From assembly GCF_020447225.1 (NCBI RefSeq), contig NZ_JAJAEO010000166.1, positions 1 to 49,384 of the forward strand: a DNA stretch of 49,384 bases. The letters are read 5' to 3'. Below the pieces are notes generated by a model, which ran no database searches, was not told the origin of the DNA, and worked only from the letters and a program-made list of their open reading frames with translations. A program made the position numbers and the translations under genes. This document shows positions 37,471 to 48,679 of the stretch, piece by piece. The DNA is from Methylophaga pinxianii (GTDB lineage: Bacteria > Pseudomonadota > Gammaproteobacteria > Nitrosococcales > Methylophagaceae). Positions within the stretch are counted from its first letter, which is position 1; each line of letters starts with the position of its first letter.

Positions 37471-40008
37471 GTGCTGCAAGAATACCAAAAACATGTTGAA
37501 GAGCGTGCTGCTGAGGGGCTACCGCCATTACCGTTAGATGCAAAACAAGTATCTGACATTATCGAAGGGCTTAAACAACCTCAAAATAGTGACCGCGAAG
37601 CCTTATTAGAATTGCTGGTTCACCGCGTTCCACCAGGTGTTGATAAAGCGGCGTACGTTAAAGCGGGATTTCTAACGGCTATTGCCAAACAAGAAACGCA
37701 ATGCGATTTGATAACGCCAGTCTTCGCCACCGAACTGCTTGGTACGATGATGGGGGGATATAACATTCAGCCTTTAATCGAACTGTTGGATTATGAGGCA
37801 ACTGCTGAAGCTGCAGAAACAGCACTGTCAAAAATCGTAATGGTTTATGACGCTTATCATGATGTAGTGGAAAAAGCTGAAACAAATTCTTATGCGAAAC
37901 GAATTCTGCAGTCCTGGGCTGAAGCTGAATGGTTTTTATCTCGTCCGCCATTAGCAGAAGAAATTACGCTGACAGTTTTAAAAGTTCCTGGTGAAACAAA
38001 TACCGATGATTTATCGCCTGCCACAGAAGCATGGAGTCGCCCGGATATTCCTTTGCATGCTAAAGCCATGCTGGTAAGCAAAATGCCAGATGCGTTGGAC
38101 AAAATTATTACACTGAAAGAAAAGGGCCATCCACTAGCCTATGTGGGAGATGTGGTCGGTACCGGTTCTTCACGTAAATCGGCCATTAATTCTGTGCTCT
38201 GGCACATGGGGCATGACGTTGCTTACGTACCCAACAAGCGTCAGGGCGGGGTGATTTTAGGCAACAACATAGCCCCGATTTTCTTTAACACGGCCGAAGA
38301 TTCTGGTGCCTTACCAATTGAATGTAATGTTGATCAACTGGAGACCGGTGATGTCATTACGATCAAACCTTACGAAGGCAAAATTTATAATGAGGCGGGT
38401 GATGTCGTCTCTGAATTCACTTTACGTCCCACGACCATTGCAGACGAGGTGCGGGCCGGTGGTCGTATTCCACTGATTATCGGTCGCGGCTTAACCGATA
38501 AAGCCCGTGAAACTCTGGGCATGCCTCCTTCCGATGTTTTCAAGCGACCCGTTGAACCGGTTCACAGTGACAAAGGCTTTACCCTGGCGCAGAAAATGGT
38601 TGGGGTCGCTTGCGGCGTGAAAGGAGTACGCCCGGGTGCTTACTGCGAACCTAAAGTCACTACTGTTGGCTCGCAGGATACTACCGGTGCCATGACACGT
38701 GATGAATTAAAAGAATTGGCCTGTCTGGGATTCTCGTCAGATTTGGTCATGCAGTCTTTCTGCCACACTGCAGCTTATCCAAAACCGGTCGATATCAAAC
38801 TGCAGCATGAATTACCGGAATTTATCAGTACCCGTGGTGGTGTCTCATTAAGGCCTGGCGATGGTGTTATTCACTCCTGGTTGAACCGCATGATTCTGCC
38901 CGATACCGTCGGTACGGGCGGCGATTCGCATACACGCTTTCCGATTGGTATCAGTTTCCCCGCGGGCTCTGGTTTAGTGGCATTTGCTGCGGCACTGGGC
39001 GTGATGCCGTTGGATATGCCGGAATCAGTATTGGTACGTTTTAAAGGTGAAATGCAACCGGGCATTACCTTACGAGATCTGGTCAATGCCATTCCCTATG
39101 CTGCCATCCAGGAAGGATTGCTGACGGTAGAAAAGAAAGGTAAGAAAAATATCTTTAATGGCCGCGTACTGGAAATTGAAGGGTTGCCCGATCTGAAAGT
39201 CGAGCAGGCGTTTGAACTGTCGGATGCCTCAGCTGAGCGTAGCGCCAATGGCTGTACGGTGAGACTGAATAAAGAACCGATTATCGAGTTCTTAAATTCC
39301 AATATTTCCTTGATGGAATGGATGATTGCTGAAGGCTATGAAGATGCCAGAACCTTGCAACGTCGTATTGATGCGATGCGCGCTTGGCTGGCAGACCCGC
39401 AACTGCTTGAGCCGGATGCTGATGCAGAATATGCCGCAGTTATCGAAATTGATTTAAATGAAATAAAAGAGCCGTTATTAGCGTGTCCTAATGATCCTGA
39501 CGATATCAAGCCGTTATCTGCAGTAGCTGGCGCGCATATTGACGAAGTCTTTATCGGTTCGTGTATGACTAATATTGGTCACTACCGTGCTGCGGGTAAA
39601 GTACTGGAGAAAATGGGCAATCTGCCAGTAAAACTCTGGGTTGCTCCGCCGACGAAAATGGATCAGCACCAATTAACAGAAGAGGGGATTTACAGTATAT
39701 TTGGTCGTGTTGGAGCACGGACTGAAACCCCGGGTTGTTCTTTATGCATGGGTAATCAGGCTCGGGTTGCTGATAATGCCACCGTGGTTTCAACTTCGAC
39801 CCGTAACTTCCCCAACCGTTTGGGTAATGGTGCAGATGTGTATTTATCGTCGGCAGAACTTGCTGCCGTAGTGGCCAGTCTGGGACGGATTCCAACGGTT
39901 GCCGAATATCTGGAGAAAGTGGCTGGCATTCAGCCGATGGCCAATGAGATCTACCGTTATTTGAACTTTAACGAGTTAGAGCACTATCAACGAGCGAAGG
40001 CCAGTTAA
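37471..40008 (+). CDS. acnB: Aconitate hydratase B
   Basis: AcnB isomerises citrate to isocitrate in the TCA cycle and, without its cluster, can bind mRNA. The 845-residue protein follows E. coli AcnB closely. It has the HEAT-like N-terminus ([17 protein letters not shown]), the swivel domain ([19 protein letters not shown]), a cluster Cys in [14 protein letters not shown], and [15 protein letters not shown] with [11 protein letters not shown]. The start is GTG 37471, giving the family N-terminus [16 protein letters not shown]. It is slightly shorter at the C-terminus than the E. coli protein. It sits between purB and hflD. Confidence 0.97.
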   Translation: MLQEYQKHVEERAAEGLPPLPLDAKQVSDIIEGLKQPQNSDREALLELLVHRVPPGVDKAAYVKAGFLTAIAKQETQCDLITPVFATELLGTMMGGYNIQPLIELLDYEATAEAAETALSKIVMVYDAYHDVVEKAETNSYAKRILQSWAEAEWFLSRPPLAEEITLTVLKVPGETNTDDLSPATEAWSRPDIPLHAKAMLVSKMPDALDKIITLKEKGHPLAYVGDVVGTGSSRKSAINSVLWHMGHDVAYVPNKRQGGVILGNNIAPIFFNTAEDSGALPIECNVDQLETGDVITIKPYEGKIYNEAGDVVSEFTLRPTTIADEVRAGGRIPLIIGRGLTDKARETLGMPPSDVFKRPVEPVHSDKGFTLAQKMVGVACGVKGVRPGAYCEPKVTTVGSQDTTGAMTRDELKELACLGFSSDLVMQSFCHTAAYPKPVDIKLQHELPEFISTRGGVSLRPGDGVIHSWLNRMILPDTVGTGGDSHTRFPIGISFPAGSGLVAFAAALGVMPLDMPESVLVRFKGEMQPGITLRDLVNAIPYAAIQEGLLTVEKKGKKNIFNGRVLEIEGLPDLKVEQAFELSDASAERSANGCTVRLNKEPIIEFLNSNISLMEWMIAEGYEDARTLQRRIDAMRAWLADPQLLEPDADAEYAAVIEIDLNEIKEPLLACPNDPDDIKPLSAVAGAHIDEVFIGSCMTNIGHYRAAGKVLEKMGNLPVKLWVAPPTKMDQHQLTEEGIYSIFGRVGARTETPGCSLCMGNQARVADNATVVSTSTRNFPNRLGNGADVYLSSAELAAVVASLGRIPTVAEYLEKVAGIQPMANEIYRYLNFNELEHYQRAKAS

Positions 40009-40029
40009 GCTGACCCAGCGGAGAAACTA

Positions 40030-40057
40030 AAAAGGGCTGTTTATACAGCCCTTTTTT
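40030..40057. terminator. Bidirectional intrinsic terminator between acnB and hflD
   Basis: AAAAGGGCTGT (40030-40040), loop TTAT and ACAGCCCTTTT (40045-40055) form a perfect 11-bp stem ending in a T-run. On the minus strand the A-run becomes a T-run, so it could stop transcription from both convergent genes. Confidence 0.88.
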
Positions 40058-40083
40058 ATGACGCTTAGTTGTCATCAACAGCA

Positions 40084-40716
40084 TTATATTCGAGTATGTA
40101 ACTCTGTCGCGGCTTGTAATAACTTATTGCTTTGCAATAAAAACTGCCAACGTCTTCCACCTTTTTGTTGCCAAAGCACTGCTGCACGAATTCCCGATAA
40201 TAACAGAGCACGAATACGGTTGACGTTGTCGGGTTGCTGCAAATAAGTCGAATCGCCAAATACCTGAATACGTGGTGTCAGTTCGCTGACTGTACGTTGA
40301 TAGATATCGGCAAAACGGGCGATGACCTGAGGACTGGTAATACTGCCAAAATACTCAACCTGTTGTGGTATTTGATCAAGCTCACGAGTTATCAAATCCA
40401 GCATGGCAGGGCGTTTACGGAGCTTACGTTGTAAATGCAAAATACCAATCGCATAGCGTAATACCACAATATCACCTGGTTGTTTTCGTTTTGACAGTTG
40501 TTGATTGAACTGACGCAGACCCGTTTTTAATTTACTGATACCACCATAAACCGATTCGGTATCTGGGGCGTCCACAACCAATAAACTTTGCAACATGGTT
40601 TGCATATCATCATTATCGACCTGGCCGGTTTCGGCTATCTGCTGGACCAAAGTGACAGCCTGCATCAATGCAGACAGAGCTATGACTCGATCCTCGACGA
40701 TTGACTGTTGACTCAT
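40084..40716 (-). CDS. hflD: HflD homologue (lysogenization regulator family)
   Basis: HflD is a small helical, peripheral membrane protein known in E. coli for binding lambda CII and modulating lysogeny. Its cellular role is unclear. This 210-residue protein matches the family: [35 protein letters not shown] and [26 protein letters not shown] (in parts). It follows mnmA with a 4-bp overlap, the conserved hflD-mnmA pair of Gammaproteobacteria. Confidence 0.92.
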   Translation of the reverse strand: MSQQSIVEDRVIALSALMQAVTLVQQIAETGQVDNDDMQTMLQSLLVVDAPDTESVYGGISKLKTGLRQFNQQLSKRKQPGDIVVLRYAIGILHLQRKLRKRPAMLDLITRELDQIPQQVEYFGSITSPQVIARFADIYQRTVSELTPRIQVFGDSTYLQQPDNVNRIRALLLSGIRAAVLWQQKGGRRWQFLLQSNKLLQAATELHTRI

Positions 40717-41816
40717 GGATGCATCCCCGGTGCATTGGTATCCACAATAATACCCCCACCCATACAGACATCTTCTTGATAAAACACCACGGATTGACCA
40801 GGTGTAACCGCTCGTTGCGGTTCATCAAATTCAACCTGAATTTTGCCATCCTCGCCTTGTGTAATAACGCAGGCTTGATCCGGTTGTCGATAACGGGTTT
40901 TCGCTTTAGCCCGGCAAGGAAATTCTGGTGCTTCACCGGAAACCCAGGAAAGCTGCTCAGTTATCAACTTAGTACTGTATAGCCAATCATGCTCCCCCTG
41001 TACAACATACAGGATACGATTTTCCATGTCCTTACCAGCGACAAACCAGGGTTCGCCACTGCTGTTTTTACGCCCACCGATGCCGAGGCCCTGACGCTGG
41101 CCGAGCGTGTAGTACATTAAGCCACTGTGTTCACCGACAACTTCACCTTCAGGGGTACGCATTTCTCCAGGCTGAGCTGGAAGATAACGGCCAAGAAATT
41201 CGCGAAAGCGCATTTCACCAATAAAACAGATACCAGTACTGTCTTTTTTATCATGATTGATAAAGCCGGCCGCTTCAGCGATTTTGCGAACTTCGGTTTT
41301 GGGTAGCTCACCCAGTGGAAACAATGTACGCGACAATTGCGCCTGACCGAGCGTGTAGAGGAAGTAGCTCTGATCTTTCGTATTATCCAGACCTTTTAAT
41401 AATTGAAATTTACCGTTGTATTCGCGAACTCTGGCGTAATGACCAGTGGCAATCAGATAACCGCCTAATTCCATCGCATGATCTAAAAAAGCTTTAAATT
41501 TGATTTCACGATTACACAAAATATCGGGGTTGGGTGTGCGACCTGCCTGATATTCCTCAAGAAAATGTTTGAATACATAATCCCAGTATTCCATCGCAAA
41601 ATTGGCTTCGTGAAAAACGATACCAACTTTATCCGCTACTGATTGAGCATCTTTACGATCATCCTCAACGGTACATTCGCTCTCATCAGCATAGTCGACC
41701 CAGTTTTTCATAAACAGGCCTTCAACATCAAAGCCTTGCTGTTTGAGTAACAAAGCCGAGACAGAGGAATCCACACCACCGGACAGACCCACGACGATTT
41801 TTTTATTTTCAGACAT
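40713..41816 (-). CDS. mnmA: tRNA-specific 2-thiouridylase MnmA
   Basis: MnmA puts sulfur on the wobble uridine (U34) of Lys, Glu and Gln tRNAs. The 367-residue protein has the PP-loop [15 protein letters not shown] (9-23) and the two catalytic cysteines in [10 protein letters not shown] and STGICFIGE. The C-terminal beta-barrel ends in [14 protein letters not shown]. The nudJ stop lies 2 bp upstream, and hflD overlaps its 3-prime end by 4 bp. Confidence 0.97.
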   Translation of the reverse strand: MSENKKIVVGLSGGVDSSVSALLLKQQGFDVEGLFMKNWVDYADESECTVEDDRKDAQSVADKVGIVFHEANFAMEYWDYVFKHFLEEYQAGRTPNPDILCNREIKFKAFLDHAMELGGYLIATGHYARVREYNGKFQLLKGLDNTKDQSYFLYTLGQAQLSRTLFPLGELPKTEVRKIAEAAGFINHDKKDSTGICFIGEMRFREFLGRYLPAQPGEMRTPEGEVVGEHSGLMYYTLGQRQGLGIGGRKNSSGEPWFVAGKDMENRILYVVQGEHDWLYSTKLITEQLSWVSGEAPEFPCRAKAKTRYRQPDQACVITQGEDGKIQVEFDEPQRAVTPGQSVVFYQEDVCMGGGIIVDTNAPGMHP

Positions 41817-41818
41817 AA

Positions 41819-42256
41819 TTAATCAGTTAATAAATCAAGAGGATAACGTTTACCGGCAAGATAATCCTGTAAACATTGTTCAACTAAAGGACTACGGAAC
41901 TGTGAACGGCGCTGCTCAATGGTCTGAGCATCAAGCCAAACGGCCTGATGGATGTCAGTATCCAGCGGGCGATCCAGTTTGTCACCTAAGCTTCCAGTAA
42001 AACAGAAGCGAATATAGGTATTTTGACTAGGTTGATGGCGCCACCGATAGATACCAATCAGTGACTCGGGCGTAAATTGCCAGGCAGTCTCTTCGAGGGT
42101 TTCCCGAATAACGGCTTCAATCAGACTTTCGCCGTCTTCGAGATGGCCGGCGGGCTGGTTGAGTTTGAGTTCGCTGCCGATCATTTCCTCGACCATCAGA
42201 AATTTTTGGTCGCGTTCTATTACGGCGGCTACGGTGGTTCTTGGAGTCCAAATCAT
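41819..42256 (-). CDS. nudJ: NUDIX hydrolase NudJ
   Basis: NudJ (YmfB) is a phosphatase acting on nucleoside di/triphosphates and, in E. coli, on the thiamine intermediate HMP-PP. The 145-residue protein carries the Nudix box from G37: [13 protein letters not shown] then RETLEET, with Ala where the last Gly usually stands (EETAW). The position before mnmA is conserved. Its first 140 bases are also read in another frame as the rluE tail. Confidence 0.92.
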   Translation of the reverse strand: MIWTPRTTVAAVIERDQKFLMVEEMIGSELKLNQPAGHLEDGESLIEAVIRETLEETAWQFTPESLIGIYRWRHQPSQNTYIRFCFTGSLGDKLDRPLDTDIHQAVWLDAQTIEQRRSQFRSPLVEQCLQDYLAGKRYPLDLLTD

Positions 42257-42815
42257 CGGCGTATTTTATCACGGACTGAAAGTTAACTTCGCACCATTGT
42301 CCAGGTTGCAGATTATTTAAATGCCATGGCCCTATTGCTACGCGAATCAGCCTCAGGGTTGGATGGCCTACCGCAGCAGTCATACGCCTGACCTGTCGAT
42401 TTTTACCTTCACTGATTTGCAATTCTATCCATTGGGTTGGAATGGATTGTCGAAACCGCACTGCCGGTTGCCTTTCCCATAACGCCGGTTCATCAATAAG
42501 TTTCGCGCAGGCAGGTTTGGTCAGACCATCTTTTAATGTAATGCCTTGTTGCAATTGTTGAATAGCAATGGCGTCGGGAATATTTTCTACCTGGACCCAA
42601 TAAGTTTTGCTTAATTTATGACGTGGATCGCTGATATGATGTTGTAATTGACCATCGTCGGTCAGCAATAATAAACCTTCGCTATCTCTATCCAGGCGTC
42701 CAGCCGGGTAAATATTCGGTATATCAATATAATCTTTCAGTGTTTTTCGGCCAGTGTTGTCGCTGAACTGGGTCAGAACATCGTAGGGTTTATTAAATGC
42801 AATAAGTTTAGTCAT
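42117..42815 (-). CDS. rluE: 23S rRNA pseudouridine synthase RluE with an out-of-frame basic tail
   Basis: RluE makes pseudouridine at position 2457 of 23S rRNA. The family domain runs from [14 protein letters not shown] to [10 protein letters not shown]. It includes the catalytic Asp in [17 protein letters not shown] and the [23 protein letters not shown] segment (in parts). I use ATG 42815; ATG 42839 and GTG 42851 are open upstream. Normal family members end near LQPGQW. Here the frame runs on for about 55 residues, 140 bp of it inside nudJ, giving an Arg-rich tail (for example [11 protein letters not shown]). TGATAA sits in the next frame at 42271-42266, so a one-base indel may have removed the usual stop. 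Confidence 0.88.
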   Translation of the reverse strand: MTKLIAFNKPYDVLTQFSDNTGRKTLKDYIDIPNIYPAGRLDRDSEGLLLLTDDGQLQHHISDPRHKLSKTYWVQVENIPDAIAIQQLQQGITLKDGLTKPACAKLIDEPALWERQPAVRFRQSIPTQWIELQISEGKNRQVRRMTAAVGHPTLRLIRVAIGPWHLNNLQPGQWCEVNFQSVIKYADDLDSKNHRSRRNRTRPKISDGRGNDRQRTQTQPARRPSRRRRKSD

Positions 42816-42872
42816 GGTTATATCAACGTCATAGATCATGTAAAATGCCACTTTTTACTTCAGGAGCCGTGC

Positions 42873-44126
42873 ATGGCATATCAACACATTAGTGTACCGG
42901 AACAGGGTGCAGCTATCGGCGTGAATGCCGATTATTCGTTAAATGTACCTAATCAACCGATTATTCCTTTTATTGAAGGTGATGGTATCGGTGTCGATAT
43001 CACACCGGCAATGCTTGATGTGATTGATGCTGCAGTGAATAAGGCTTACAACGGCGAACGAAAAATTGCCTGGATGGAAGTCTATGCAGGTGAAAAAGCG
43101 ACACAGCTTTATGGTTCTGACACCTATCTTCCTGAAGAGACCATAGACGCTTTGAGAGAATATTCGGTATCGATTAAAGGTCCATTGATGACGCCAGTTG
43201 GTGGCGGCATTCGTTCGTTGAATGTGGCATTAAGACAAACGCTGGATTTATATGTCTGCCAACGTCCGGTACGTTACTACCCCGGAACACCCAGCCCGGT
43301 CAAAGCGCCGGAAAATATCGATATGGTCATTTTCCGCGAAAATTCTGAAGACATTTATGCAGGAATTGAATGGGCTGCAGGAACGCCTGAAGTGCAAAAA
43401 GTCATCAACTTTTTACAAAAAGAAATGGGCGTAAATAAAATCCGTTTCCCTGAGACATCGGGTATTGGTATCAAGCCGGTATCGAAAGAGGGAACCGAGC
43501 GACTGGTGCGTAAAGCCATCCAGTATGTGATTGATAATGATCGTGATTCATTGACCCTTGTGCACAAGGGGAACATTATGAAGTTTACCGAAGGCGCGTT
43601 CAAACAATGGGGTTATGATCTCGCTGAAAATGAATTTGGCGCAACACCGCTGGATGGTGGTCCCTGGAAAACCTTTAAAAACCCAAATACCGGTAAAAAC
43701 ATCGTTATCAAAGATTCGATTGCCGACGCGTTTTTACAAGAAATCCTGTTACATCCTAAAGATTATGATGTGGTGGCCACATTAAATCTTAATGGTGATT
43801 ATATTTCTGATGCTCTTGCCGCACAGGTTGGAGGAATAGGCATCTCACCGGGTGCCAATTTAGCGGACGCTGTAGCCATGTTTGAAGCGACACATGGCAC
43901 AGCTCCAGCATTAGCTGGAAAAAATAATGCGAATCCGTCATCATTAATCCTATCGGCCGAAATGCTTTTACGGCATTTAGGTTGGGTCGAAGCGGCTGAT
44001 CTGGTCGTTTCCGGCGTCTCAGGCGCCATTTCTAATGCGCGTGTCACCGGTGATTTAGCTCAGGCTATTGGCGTCGATGCGTTGAGTTGTAGTGATTATG
44101 CTGCAGCTGTTATTCAAAACATGTAA
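42873..44126 (+). CDS. icd: Isocitrate dehydrogenase (NADP+)
   Basis: Icd oxidises isocitrate to 2-oxoglutarate, making NADPH. The 417-residue protein is the E. coli type. It has [19 protein letters not shown], the phosphorylatable-serine region [25 protein letters not shown] (in parts), [17 protein letters not shown] and [23 protein letters not shown] precedes the ATG. It is divergent from rluE and followed by slyD after 9 bp. With acnB it covers citrate to 2-oxoglutarate. Confidence 0.97.
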   Translation: MAYQHISVPEQGAAIGVNADYSLNVPNQPIIPFIEGDGIGVDITPAMLDVIDAAVNKAYNGERKIAWMEVYAGEKATQLYGSDTYLPEETIDALREYSVSIKGPLMTPVGGGIRSLNVALRQTLDLYVCQRPVRYYPGTPSPVKAPENIDMVIFRENSEDIYAGIEWAAGTPEVQKVINFLQKEMGVNKIRFPETSGIGIKPVSKEGTERLVRKAIQYVIDNDRDSLTLVHKGNIMKFTEGAFKQWGYDLAENEFGATPLDGGPWKTFKNPNTGKNIVIKDSIADAFLQEILLHPKDYDVVATLNLNGDYISDALAAQVGGIGISPGANLADAVAMFEATHGTAPALAGKNNANPSSLILSAEMLLRHLGWVEAADLVVSGVSGAISNARVTGDLAQAIGVDALSCSDYAAAVIQNM

Positions 44127-44135
44127 GGAGTTTCC

Positions 44136-44618
44136 ATGAAAGTTGCAGACAACAAAGTAGTCGTAATTGACTACACGCTCACCGACAACAGCGGCACAGT
44201 TATTGACAGTAGTGAAGGTGCCGGCCCGCTGGCGTATCTGCATGGTGCAGGCAATATTATCCCTGGTCTGGAAGATGCTCTGATGGGCAAAGAGACTGGC
44301 GATAAAGTTCAGGCCAGTATTGAGCCGGCTAACGCTTATGGCGAGCGTCATGAAGCATTAAAACAAGATGTCCCTGCTGAATTATTCAGTGGTGTAGAAA
44401 AAGTTGAAGTGGGTATGCAGTTTCAGTCTGAAACTGAGCAAGGTCCGGTTTTAGTGACTGTTGTTGCCATCAATGATGAAACGGTTACTGTTGATGGTAA
44501 TCATCCTCTAGCAGGGGTTCATTTGAACTTTGATGTTGAAATCCGTGAAGTCCGTGAACCAAGTGCCGAAGAACTGGAACATGGTCATGTTCATGGTGAA
44601 GGCGGACACCACCACTAG
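44136..44618 (+). CDS. slyD: FKBP-type peptidyl-prolyl isomerase SlyD
   Basis: SlyD is a cytoplasmic prolyl isomerase, chaperone and nickel-binding protein. The 160-residue protein has the FKBP part (VVVIDYTLTDNSGTVIDSS, YLHGAGNIIPGLEDALMG), the inserted chaperone flap (about 70-125, NAYGERHEALKQDVPAELF) and NHPLAGVHLNFDVEI. The metal-binding tail is short, ending HGHVHGEGGHHH, compared with the longer Cys/His tail of E. coli. It shares the icd transcript and is closed by a terminator. Confidence 0.95.
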   Translation: MKVADNKVVVIDYTLTDNSGTVIDSSEGAGPLAYLHGAGNIIPGLEDALMGKETGDKVQASIEPANAYGERHEALKQDVPAELFSGVEKVEVGMQFQSETEQGPVLVTVVAINDETVTVDGNHPLAGVHLNFDVEIREVREPSAEELEHGHVHGEGGHHH

Positions 44619-44642
44619 AAGTTTCATTTAATATTTAATCTT

Positions 44643-44669
44643 AAAGACGGGCATTGCGCCCGTCTTTTT
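44643..44669 (+). terminator. Intrinsic terminator after slyD
   Basis: AAAGACGGGC (44643-44652), a 5-base loop and GCCCGTCTTT (44658-44667) form a perfect 10-bp stem followed by T-residues. It ends the icd-slyD transcript 20 bp before the next gene. Confidence 0.9.
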
Positions 44670-44688
44670 GTTTCAGACCTAGAATCCC

Positions 44689-45597
44689 ATGCAAACTATC
44701 GAACAACTTAAACAACAATTTGCAATTGCTGAACGCCTGGACTTTTCTATGGGGCCATCAGAGTGCGTGATGATCAATATTGATACGCCTTGTGCCAAAG
44801 CACGTATCACGACACAGGGCGCTCAGGTATTATCGTATCGCTCCGCTGATGCACATCATGATTTGTTGTTTTTGAGTCGGCTGACCCGCTATGGCAATCG
44901 ACGGGCGATACGGGGTGGTGTTCCCATATGCTGGCCCTGGTTTGGTTCGGATCCAAGTGGCAAAGGTCGACCGGCGCACGGTTTTGCGCGTAATCGAGTT
45001 TGGGATTTGATTGATGTTCAACAGACTGAAAATGATGGCATCAAATTAACTTTGTCATTAACTCCAGAGCCGCAGGATGAACCGCTTTGGCACTGTGACT
45101 ATGCTTTGAAAATGGAGATTGAGATTGATGAGCAAATCACACTCTCTCTGACAACGGAAAACCTGGATAAAGAATGTTTTGTCATTTCTCAGGCGTTACA
45201 TACTTATTTCGCTGTAGGAGACATTGAAAAAACACAGGTCAGAGGTTTGAGTAATCATCATTATCTCGACAAGGTTGAAAATTTTCGTGAAAAACTTCAG
45301 ATCGGTGAAATATTTTTTGCCGGTGAGACGGACCGAGTCTATCTGGACAGTCCGGATAAACTTTTTATTGAAGATTCTCAATGGTCACGACGAATTATTG
45401 TGGAGAGCGTGGGCTCAAACACGACAATTGTCTGGAATCCCTGGGAGCGGGTTAAAGAGCTGAAAGATATGACGGATGATGCCTATCGACATTTTGTCTG
45501 CGTCGAAACCGCAAATGCTGCACATGACAGTATCAGTTTGTCTCCGGGACAATCCCATACCGTTTCTGCACGGTATAGAATTATGCCAATGGGCTAA
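44689..45597 (+). CDS. D-hexose-6-phosphate mutarotase (YeaD-like)
   Basis: This 302-residue aldose-1-epimerase family protein interconverts the anomers of hexose 6-phosphates such as glucose 6-phosphate. Family hallmarks are RAIRGGVPICWPWFG, PAHGFARNRVWDL (with the catalytic His), the HTYFAVGDI segment and VWNPWERVKELKDM. It overlaps the convergent nudF gene by 4 bp at the stop codons. Confidence 0.93.
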   Translation: MQTIEQLKQQFAIAERLDFSMGPSECVMINIDTPCAKARITTQGAQVLSYRSADAHHDLLFLSRLTRYGNRRAIRGGVPICWPWFGSDPSGKGRPAHGFARNRVWDLIDVQQTENDGIKLTLSLTPEPQDEPLWHCDYALKMEIEIDEQITLSLTTENLDKECFVISQALHTYFAVGDIEKTQVRGLSNHHYLDKVENFREKLQIGEIFFAGETDRVYLDSPDKLFIEDSQWSRRIIVESVGSNTTIVWNPWERVKELKDMTDDAYRHFVCVETANAAHDSISLSPGQSHTVSARYRIMPMG

Positions 45598-46199
45598 TTA
45601 GACCAACGTTTAAGTAACTCATCACGATGCAAAGCCAGCCATTGGATAGCGATAATCGGAATGGCTGAAATGATTTTTCCGGCTTCCAATAAAGCATAGA
45701 CCTCATCGAATGACAGGACCCTGACGGAAATATCTTCATCTTCTTCATCCAGCCCATGCAGACCACCTATATGGGTGCTGTCTATTCGTCCGCAAAACAG
45801 ATGTAACAGTTCGGATGTGCCGCCGGGGGAAGTGAAAAACTCATTAATTTTTATCATCTCCAGTATTTCACAACCGGATTCTTCAACCGCCTCACGATAA
45901 GCGACTGATTCAGGTGTTTCACCCGGCTCGATGGCACCTGCAACAATTTCCATCAGCCAGACTCGTTCATCCTCCAGTTGTAAAGCACCTGGCCGAAATT
46001 GTTCGATAATAACCAGTGCATCTTTTTGTGGATCGTAAAGTAATACCGCGACACAATTACCTCGTTGAAATACTTCACGAGTCAGCGGGGCACTCCAGCC
46101 TCCTTTATAAAGCGTATGCCTTAAGGTGACAATTTTTAAACTAAAAAAACCTTGATAAGCCGTTGTTTCATCAATAATTTCAAACTGTTTGTTACGCAT
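45594..46199 (-). CDS. nudF: ADP-ribose pyrophosphatase NudF (NUDIX)
   Basis: This enzyme splits ADP-ribose to AMP and ribose 5-phosphate. The 201-residue protein has a full Nudix box, GAIEPGETPESVAYREAVEE then SG (about residues 88-109), in the frame typical of NudF (EQFRPGALQLEDERVWLMEIVAG before it, FFTSPGGTSELLHLFCG after). It lies 26 bp downstream of the DUF3108 gene on the minus strand. Confidence 0.94.
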   Translation of the reverse strand: MRNKQFEIIDETTAYQGFFSLKIVTLRHTLYKGGWSAPLTREVFQRGNCVAVLLYDPQKDALVIIEQFRPGALQLEDERVWLMEIVAGAIEPGETPESVAYREAVEESGCEILEMIKINEFFTSPGGTSELLHLFCGRIDSTHIGGLHGLDEEDEDISVRVLSFDEVYALLEAGKIISAIPIIAIQWLALHRDELLKRWSN

Positions 46200-46225
46200 C
46201 CTGTATCCCAGTATCTTTAATTATA

Positions 46226-46969
46226 TTATTCGACGGGTGTAAATACGGATTCGGACAGACCATCTATGCGGCGTAAAACGGCGGTAAATTTCGTGCCATC
46301 CTTTTCAATGTGCTCAAGTTTAACGGGTAAATAATCCAGTTCTGGCGCACACCAAAGCGTAGTTTCACGATCTTTATCGCTATCGCGATCTCGTTGTCTT
46401 GTGAATTTGACCGTGTCAATTTTACCAAGCGGGGTAGAGATAGTTTCTTGTTCAAGTCGTTTAATCTGATAGTGTTTTATGCGCCCACCATCTGCGATTA
46501 AATAACGAAAGTTTTTCTTTTCAGGATGCTGCAACAAGTCCAGTCTTAACTGCACCTGATAAATATGTTTTTCCAGCGTGTCAGCTTCGATTTCAAGATC
46601 CCATGGATGCACTTTGTCATCGATATGAACGGTATTTTTACGCCAGTCAAAATCCATCCGCAAATATTTATCTTTTTTTCCGCCGCTACGTTGGTAGAGA
46701 TACTGGCGGGGCATTATTTGTTGCTGTGAAAGCGTCCATAAACTGGTTTCTTTCACCGTGTCACGTCTAAATAAGGCGACTACACCCTTGGCTTTGGTAA
46801 CCGAACGAAACCGGTGCAAACCATCGGTTAAAGTCTCCAGTTCCTGAGTGAGTTCACCCGCCTGGAGACCATTCATTCCAATTTCATATTTCGCTGAATA
46901 GTCATCTAGCTCCTGGGCTAAAGCCGTAGAAGACAGAAACAGCAAAAAAAAGTAGCAAAAATAATGCAT
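46226..46969 (-). CDS. DUF3108 family exported protein
   Basis: This 247-residue protein has a signal peptide (MHYFCYFFLLFLSSTALA) and a beta-rich mature part of the DUF3108 family. Typical segments are YEIGMNGLQAGELTQELE, KAKGVVALFRRDTVKETS, and the late TTLWCAPELDYLPVKLEHIEKDG. Its role is unknown; it is a periplasmic or envelope protein widely found next to purN in Gammaproteobacteria. It lies 6 bp after the purN stop, so it shares that transcript. Confidence 0.88.
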   Translation of the reverse strand: MHYFCYFFLLFLSSTALAQELDDYSAKYEIGMNGLQAGELTQELETLTDGLHRFRSVTKAKGVVALFRRDTVKETSLWTLSQQQIMPRQYLYQRSGGKKDKYLRMDFDWRKNTVHIDDKVHPWDLEIEADTLEKHIYQVQLRLDLLQHPEKKNFRYLIADGGRIKHYQIKRLEQETISTPLGKIDTVKFTRQRDRDSDKDRETTLWCAPELDYLPVKLEHIEKDGTKFTAVLRRIDGLSESVFTPVE

Positions 46970-46975
46970 GAATTA

Positions 46976-47563
46976 TCAGCTCTGTTGTTGAGTCAACAAC
47001 CTTAAGGCATTCGGATAAAGTTTATGTTCCTCAATTAATACTCTTGCTGCCAGAGTTTCTTCAGTATCATCTGGCATTACCGGGACTTTGGCCTGTAAAA
47101 TCACCGGGCCGGAGTCTAGTTCATCAGTAACAAAATGCACCGTGGCACCATGTTCTGTTTCACCTGATTCAATCGCCCGTTTATGGGTATGCATGCCTTT
47201 GAATTTGGGTAACAGTGAAGGATGAATATTAATTAAACGCTGAGCAAAATGCTGGACAAACCCGGTGCTTAGAATTCGCATGAAACCGGCTAATACGACG
47301 TAGTCTGGATCAAAGGTATCAATCAAATCTATCAATTGTGCATCAAAGGCTTCACGAGTCTCAAAATTCTTATGATCCAATATTCGAGTTGTAATATCCG
47401 ACTGCTGAGCAAATGCCAATCCAGCCGCATCGGGCCGATTACTGATGACAGCAGAAACTTCGGCATTCAGTTCATTTGCCTGAATAGCCTTGATAATTGA
47501 CTGCATATTACTGCCGCGACCTGATATCAGGATCACCAGCTTTGGTTTGAAGGTGTTACTCAT
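46976..47563 (-). CDS. purN: Phosphoribosylglycinamide formyltransferase
   Basis: PurN formylates GAR with 10-formyl-THF in purine synthesis. The 195-residue protein has the GAR-site [10 protein letters not shown] (14-23) and the catalytic Asn-His of [19 protein letters not shown]. The Asp is in [13 protein letters not shown]. It overlaps purM by 4 bp, the usual purM-purN pair. Confidence 0.97.
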   Translation of the reverse strand: MSNTFKPKLVILISGRGSNMQSIIKAIQANELNAEVSAVISNRPDAAGLAFAQQSDITTRILDHKNFETREAFDAQLIDLIDTFDPDYVVLAGFMRILSTGFVQHFAQRLINIHPSLLPKFKGMHTHKRAIESGETEHGATVHFVTDELDSGPVILQAKVPVMPDDTEETLAARVLIEEHKLYPNALRLLTQQQS

Positions 47564-48621
47564 TTAATAATGACTTGTTCATCGGATTGACTGGCTTCAA
47601 TATGGCCAATCCGCATAGCCGTTTCGCCTAATGCTGTGAGAATCTGAACGGTGGCATCAGCATCCTGCTCATCGACGCAGACCACCATGCCAATACCATT
47701 ATTAAAAGTCCGGTACATTTCACGATCAACCACATTTCCTTGCTGTTGCAGCCAATCAAAAACAGCCGGTCTTTGCCAGCTTTGGCTATCAATTACGGCT
47801 GTCACATTGGCTGGTAACACACGGGGAATATTTTCCAGTAATCCACCACCGGTGATATGTGATAAAGCATGAATATTAAATTTTTCATGTAGTTGGAGGA
47901 GTGACTTAACGTAAATCCGAGTTGGGGCTAACAGTTTTTCACCTAATGTTGCACCATCAAAAGCCATATTGAGATCAGCCTTGCTGACTTCAATAATCTT
48001 GCGGATCAATGAATAGCCATTTGAGTGTGGCCCGGAAGATGCGATCCCGATAATGGCATCACCCGCTTTTACCTGAGATCCATCAATAATGTTGTCTTTT
48101 TCAACAATTCCGACACAAAAACCTGCTAAATCAAAATCACCTTCCTGATACATGCTTGGCATTTCAGCGGTTTCACCGCCTACCAGCGCGGCGCCGGATT
48201 GCAGACAACCTTCCGCAATGCCACTCACCACATCGGTTGCAACATCAATATTCAGTTTGCCGGTGGCATAGTAATCCAGAAAGAACAGGGGCTCTGCGCC
48301 AAGAACCGCAATATCGTTGACACACATGGCAACTAAATCAATACCGATGGTGTCATGTATTCCAGCTTCAATTGCCAGTCTTAATTTGGTACCGACGCCA
48401 TCCGTTCCAGAGACCAGAACCGGTTGTTTATATTTATCGAGCGGTAATTCAAACAGACTGCCAAAGCCACCCAGCCCAGCCATAACACCCGGGCGACGGG
48501 TTTTTGATGCTAGGGGTTTGATACGCTCGACAAGCGCATTTCCGGCTTCAATATCAACACCGGCATCGCGGTAACTGAGAGCTTGGTTTGATTGAGTAGG
48601 TGGAACGACGGGATCGGTCAT
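47560..48621 (-). CDS. purM: Phosphoribosylformylglycinamidine cyclo-ligase
   Basis: PurM closes the imidazole ring to make AIR, the branch point to both purines and the thiamine pyrimidine (the ThiC substrate). The 353-residue protein has [20 protein letters not shown] at the start, then [44 protein letters not shown] and the late [16 protein letters not shown]. It starts the minus-strand purM-purN-DUF3108-nudF run and is divergent from the DUF2066 gene, 58 bp away. Confidence 0.97.
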   Translation of the reverse strand: MTDPVVPPTQSNQALSYRDAGVDIEAGNALVERIKPLASKTRRPGVMAGLGGFGSLFELPLDKYKQPVLVSGTDGVGTKLRLAIEAGIHDTIGIDLVAMCVNDIAVLGAEPLFFLDYYATGKLNIDVATDVVSGIAEGCLQSGAALVGGETAEMPSMYQEGDFDLAGFCVGIVEKDNIIDGSQVKAGDAIIGIASSGPHSNGYSLIRKIIEVSKADLNMAFDGATLGEKLLAPTRIYVKSLLQLHEKFNIHALSHITGGGLLENIPRVLPANVTAVIDSQSWQRPAVFDWLQQQGNVVDREMYRTFNNGIGMVVCVDEQDADATVQILTALGETAMRIGHIEASQSDEQVIIK

Positions 48622-48679
48622 GCTGGCTTCCTGATTATTTGGACATCACACACAAAAAACAGCGTGTTAGAATACCACA

